A DNA stretch of 64,000 bases, taken from an uncultured Oscillospiraceae bacterium. Its GTDB lineage: Bacteria; Bacillota; Clostridia; Oscillospirales; Oscillospiraceae. Under the pieces are notes generated by a model that made no database searches, was not told the origin of the DNA, and worked only from the letters and a program-made list of their open reading frames with translations. The stretch lies in contig CAMVRT010000009.1 of NCBI GenBank assembly GCA_947169975.1, positions 27,228 to 91,227 on the forward strand, written 5' to 3'. A program made the translations under genes and the position numbers. Within the stretch, counting starts at the first letter, position 1. Each line of letters opens with the position of its first letter. This document shows positions 63,949 to 64,000 of the stretch, piece by piece.

Positions 63949-64000
63949 AGCAATGTTCCGCCGCTAAGGGCGGTCGGGAGTGTACCTTGTAAATTAAACA

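Overview
The window is a 64 kb chromosomal segment of a high-GC, spore-forming Clostridia, most likely of the Oscillospiraceae type. The evidence is Firmicutes-style Shine-Dalgarno and sigma-A promoter sequences, sporulation genes (bofA, spoIID), a CIRCE-controlled groESL operon, an M-box leader before mgtE, BlaI/BlaR1-type regulation and RNase J. Genus cannot be fixed from the sequence alone. No prophage, transposase, integrase or CRISPR array was seen. Most of the window is core genome with a few accessory islands.

Layout. 1-4150 is a minus-strand starch-utilisation cluster (truncated pullulanase, GH13 amylase lipoprotein, starch-binding-like lipoprotein) behind a near-consensus promoter with a palindrome over its -10. 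4236-7591 encodes an unusual membrane-anchored subtilase-VWA-zinc-ribbon protein and a four-helix membrane partner. 7750-8970 is rplM-rpsI with an L13-type leader; a diverged second copy of the rpsI tail and its terminator follows. 9075-12798 is a tRNA thiolation-type PP-loop ATPase, an MFS transporter and a GH2 glycosidase. 12957-15231 has bofA, yaaL, tadA and spoIID. 15370-19010 is a two-component system with an HtrA protease. 19058-21790 holds a split TSUP transporter, a DUF1540 protein and mgtE with an M-box riboswitch. 21906-31148 is a DNA repair operon (radC, uvrB, ybaK, uvrA, a small membrane protein, recD2, comFC). 31286-38529 carries an MreB-type protein, an aminotransferase, DUF2461, a membrane protein, three tRNAs, RNase J and a PHP phosphatase.

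38585-44184 is the most accessory part: a lipoprotein gene, blaI and a blaR1-like sensor-protease gene share duplicated GTCTA-N6-TAGAC operators. The sensor lacks a recognisable penicillin-binding domain. Its extracellular half is homologous to the lipoprotein, which suggests a self-contained BlaI circuit with an unrecognised ligand. It is followed by dispersed and MITE-like repeats. 44197-46299 has DUF6440, a Band 7 protein and a single ORF fusing an XRE regulator to NfeD. 46537-59599 is housekeeping: a THUMP methyltransferase, a lipid kinase, groES-groEL, then gdpP, rplI, dnaB, tilS, hpt, lepB and ftsH in one run. 59899-63717 has a lipoprotein, an Mrp-type ATPase and a YhaN-like ATPase. The last 180 bases carry two tandem consensus promoters typical of an rRNA operon starting just beyond the window.

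Main points for follow-up: the BlaI/BlaR1-like circuit with its paired lipoprotein; a multi-hairpin element found between groES and groEL and again after ftsH, whose stems differ in sequence but stay paired around an identical loop; the subtilase-VWA-zinc-ribbon protein; the XRE-NfeD fusion with an internal ribosome binding site; and the duplicated rpsI tail.
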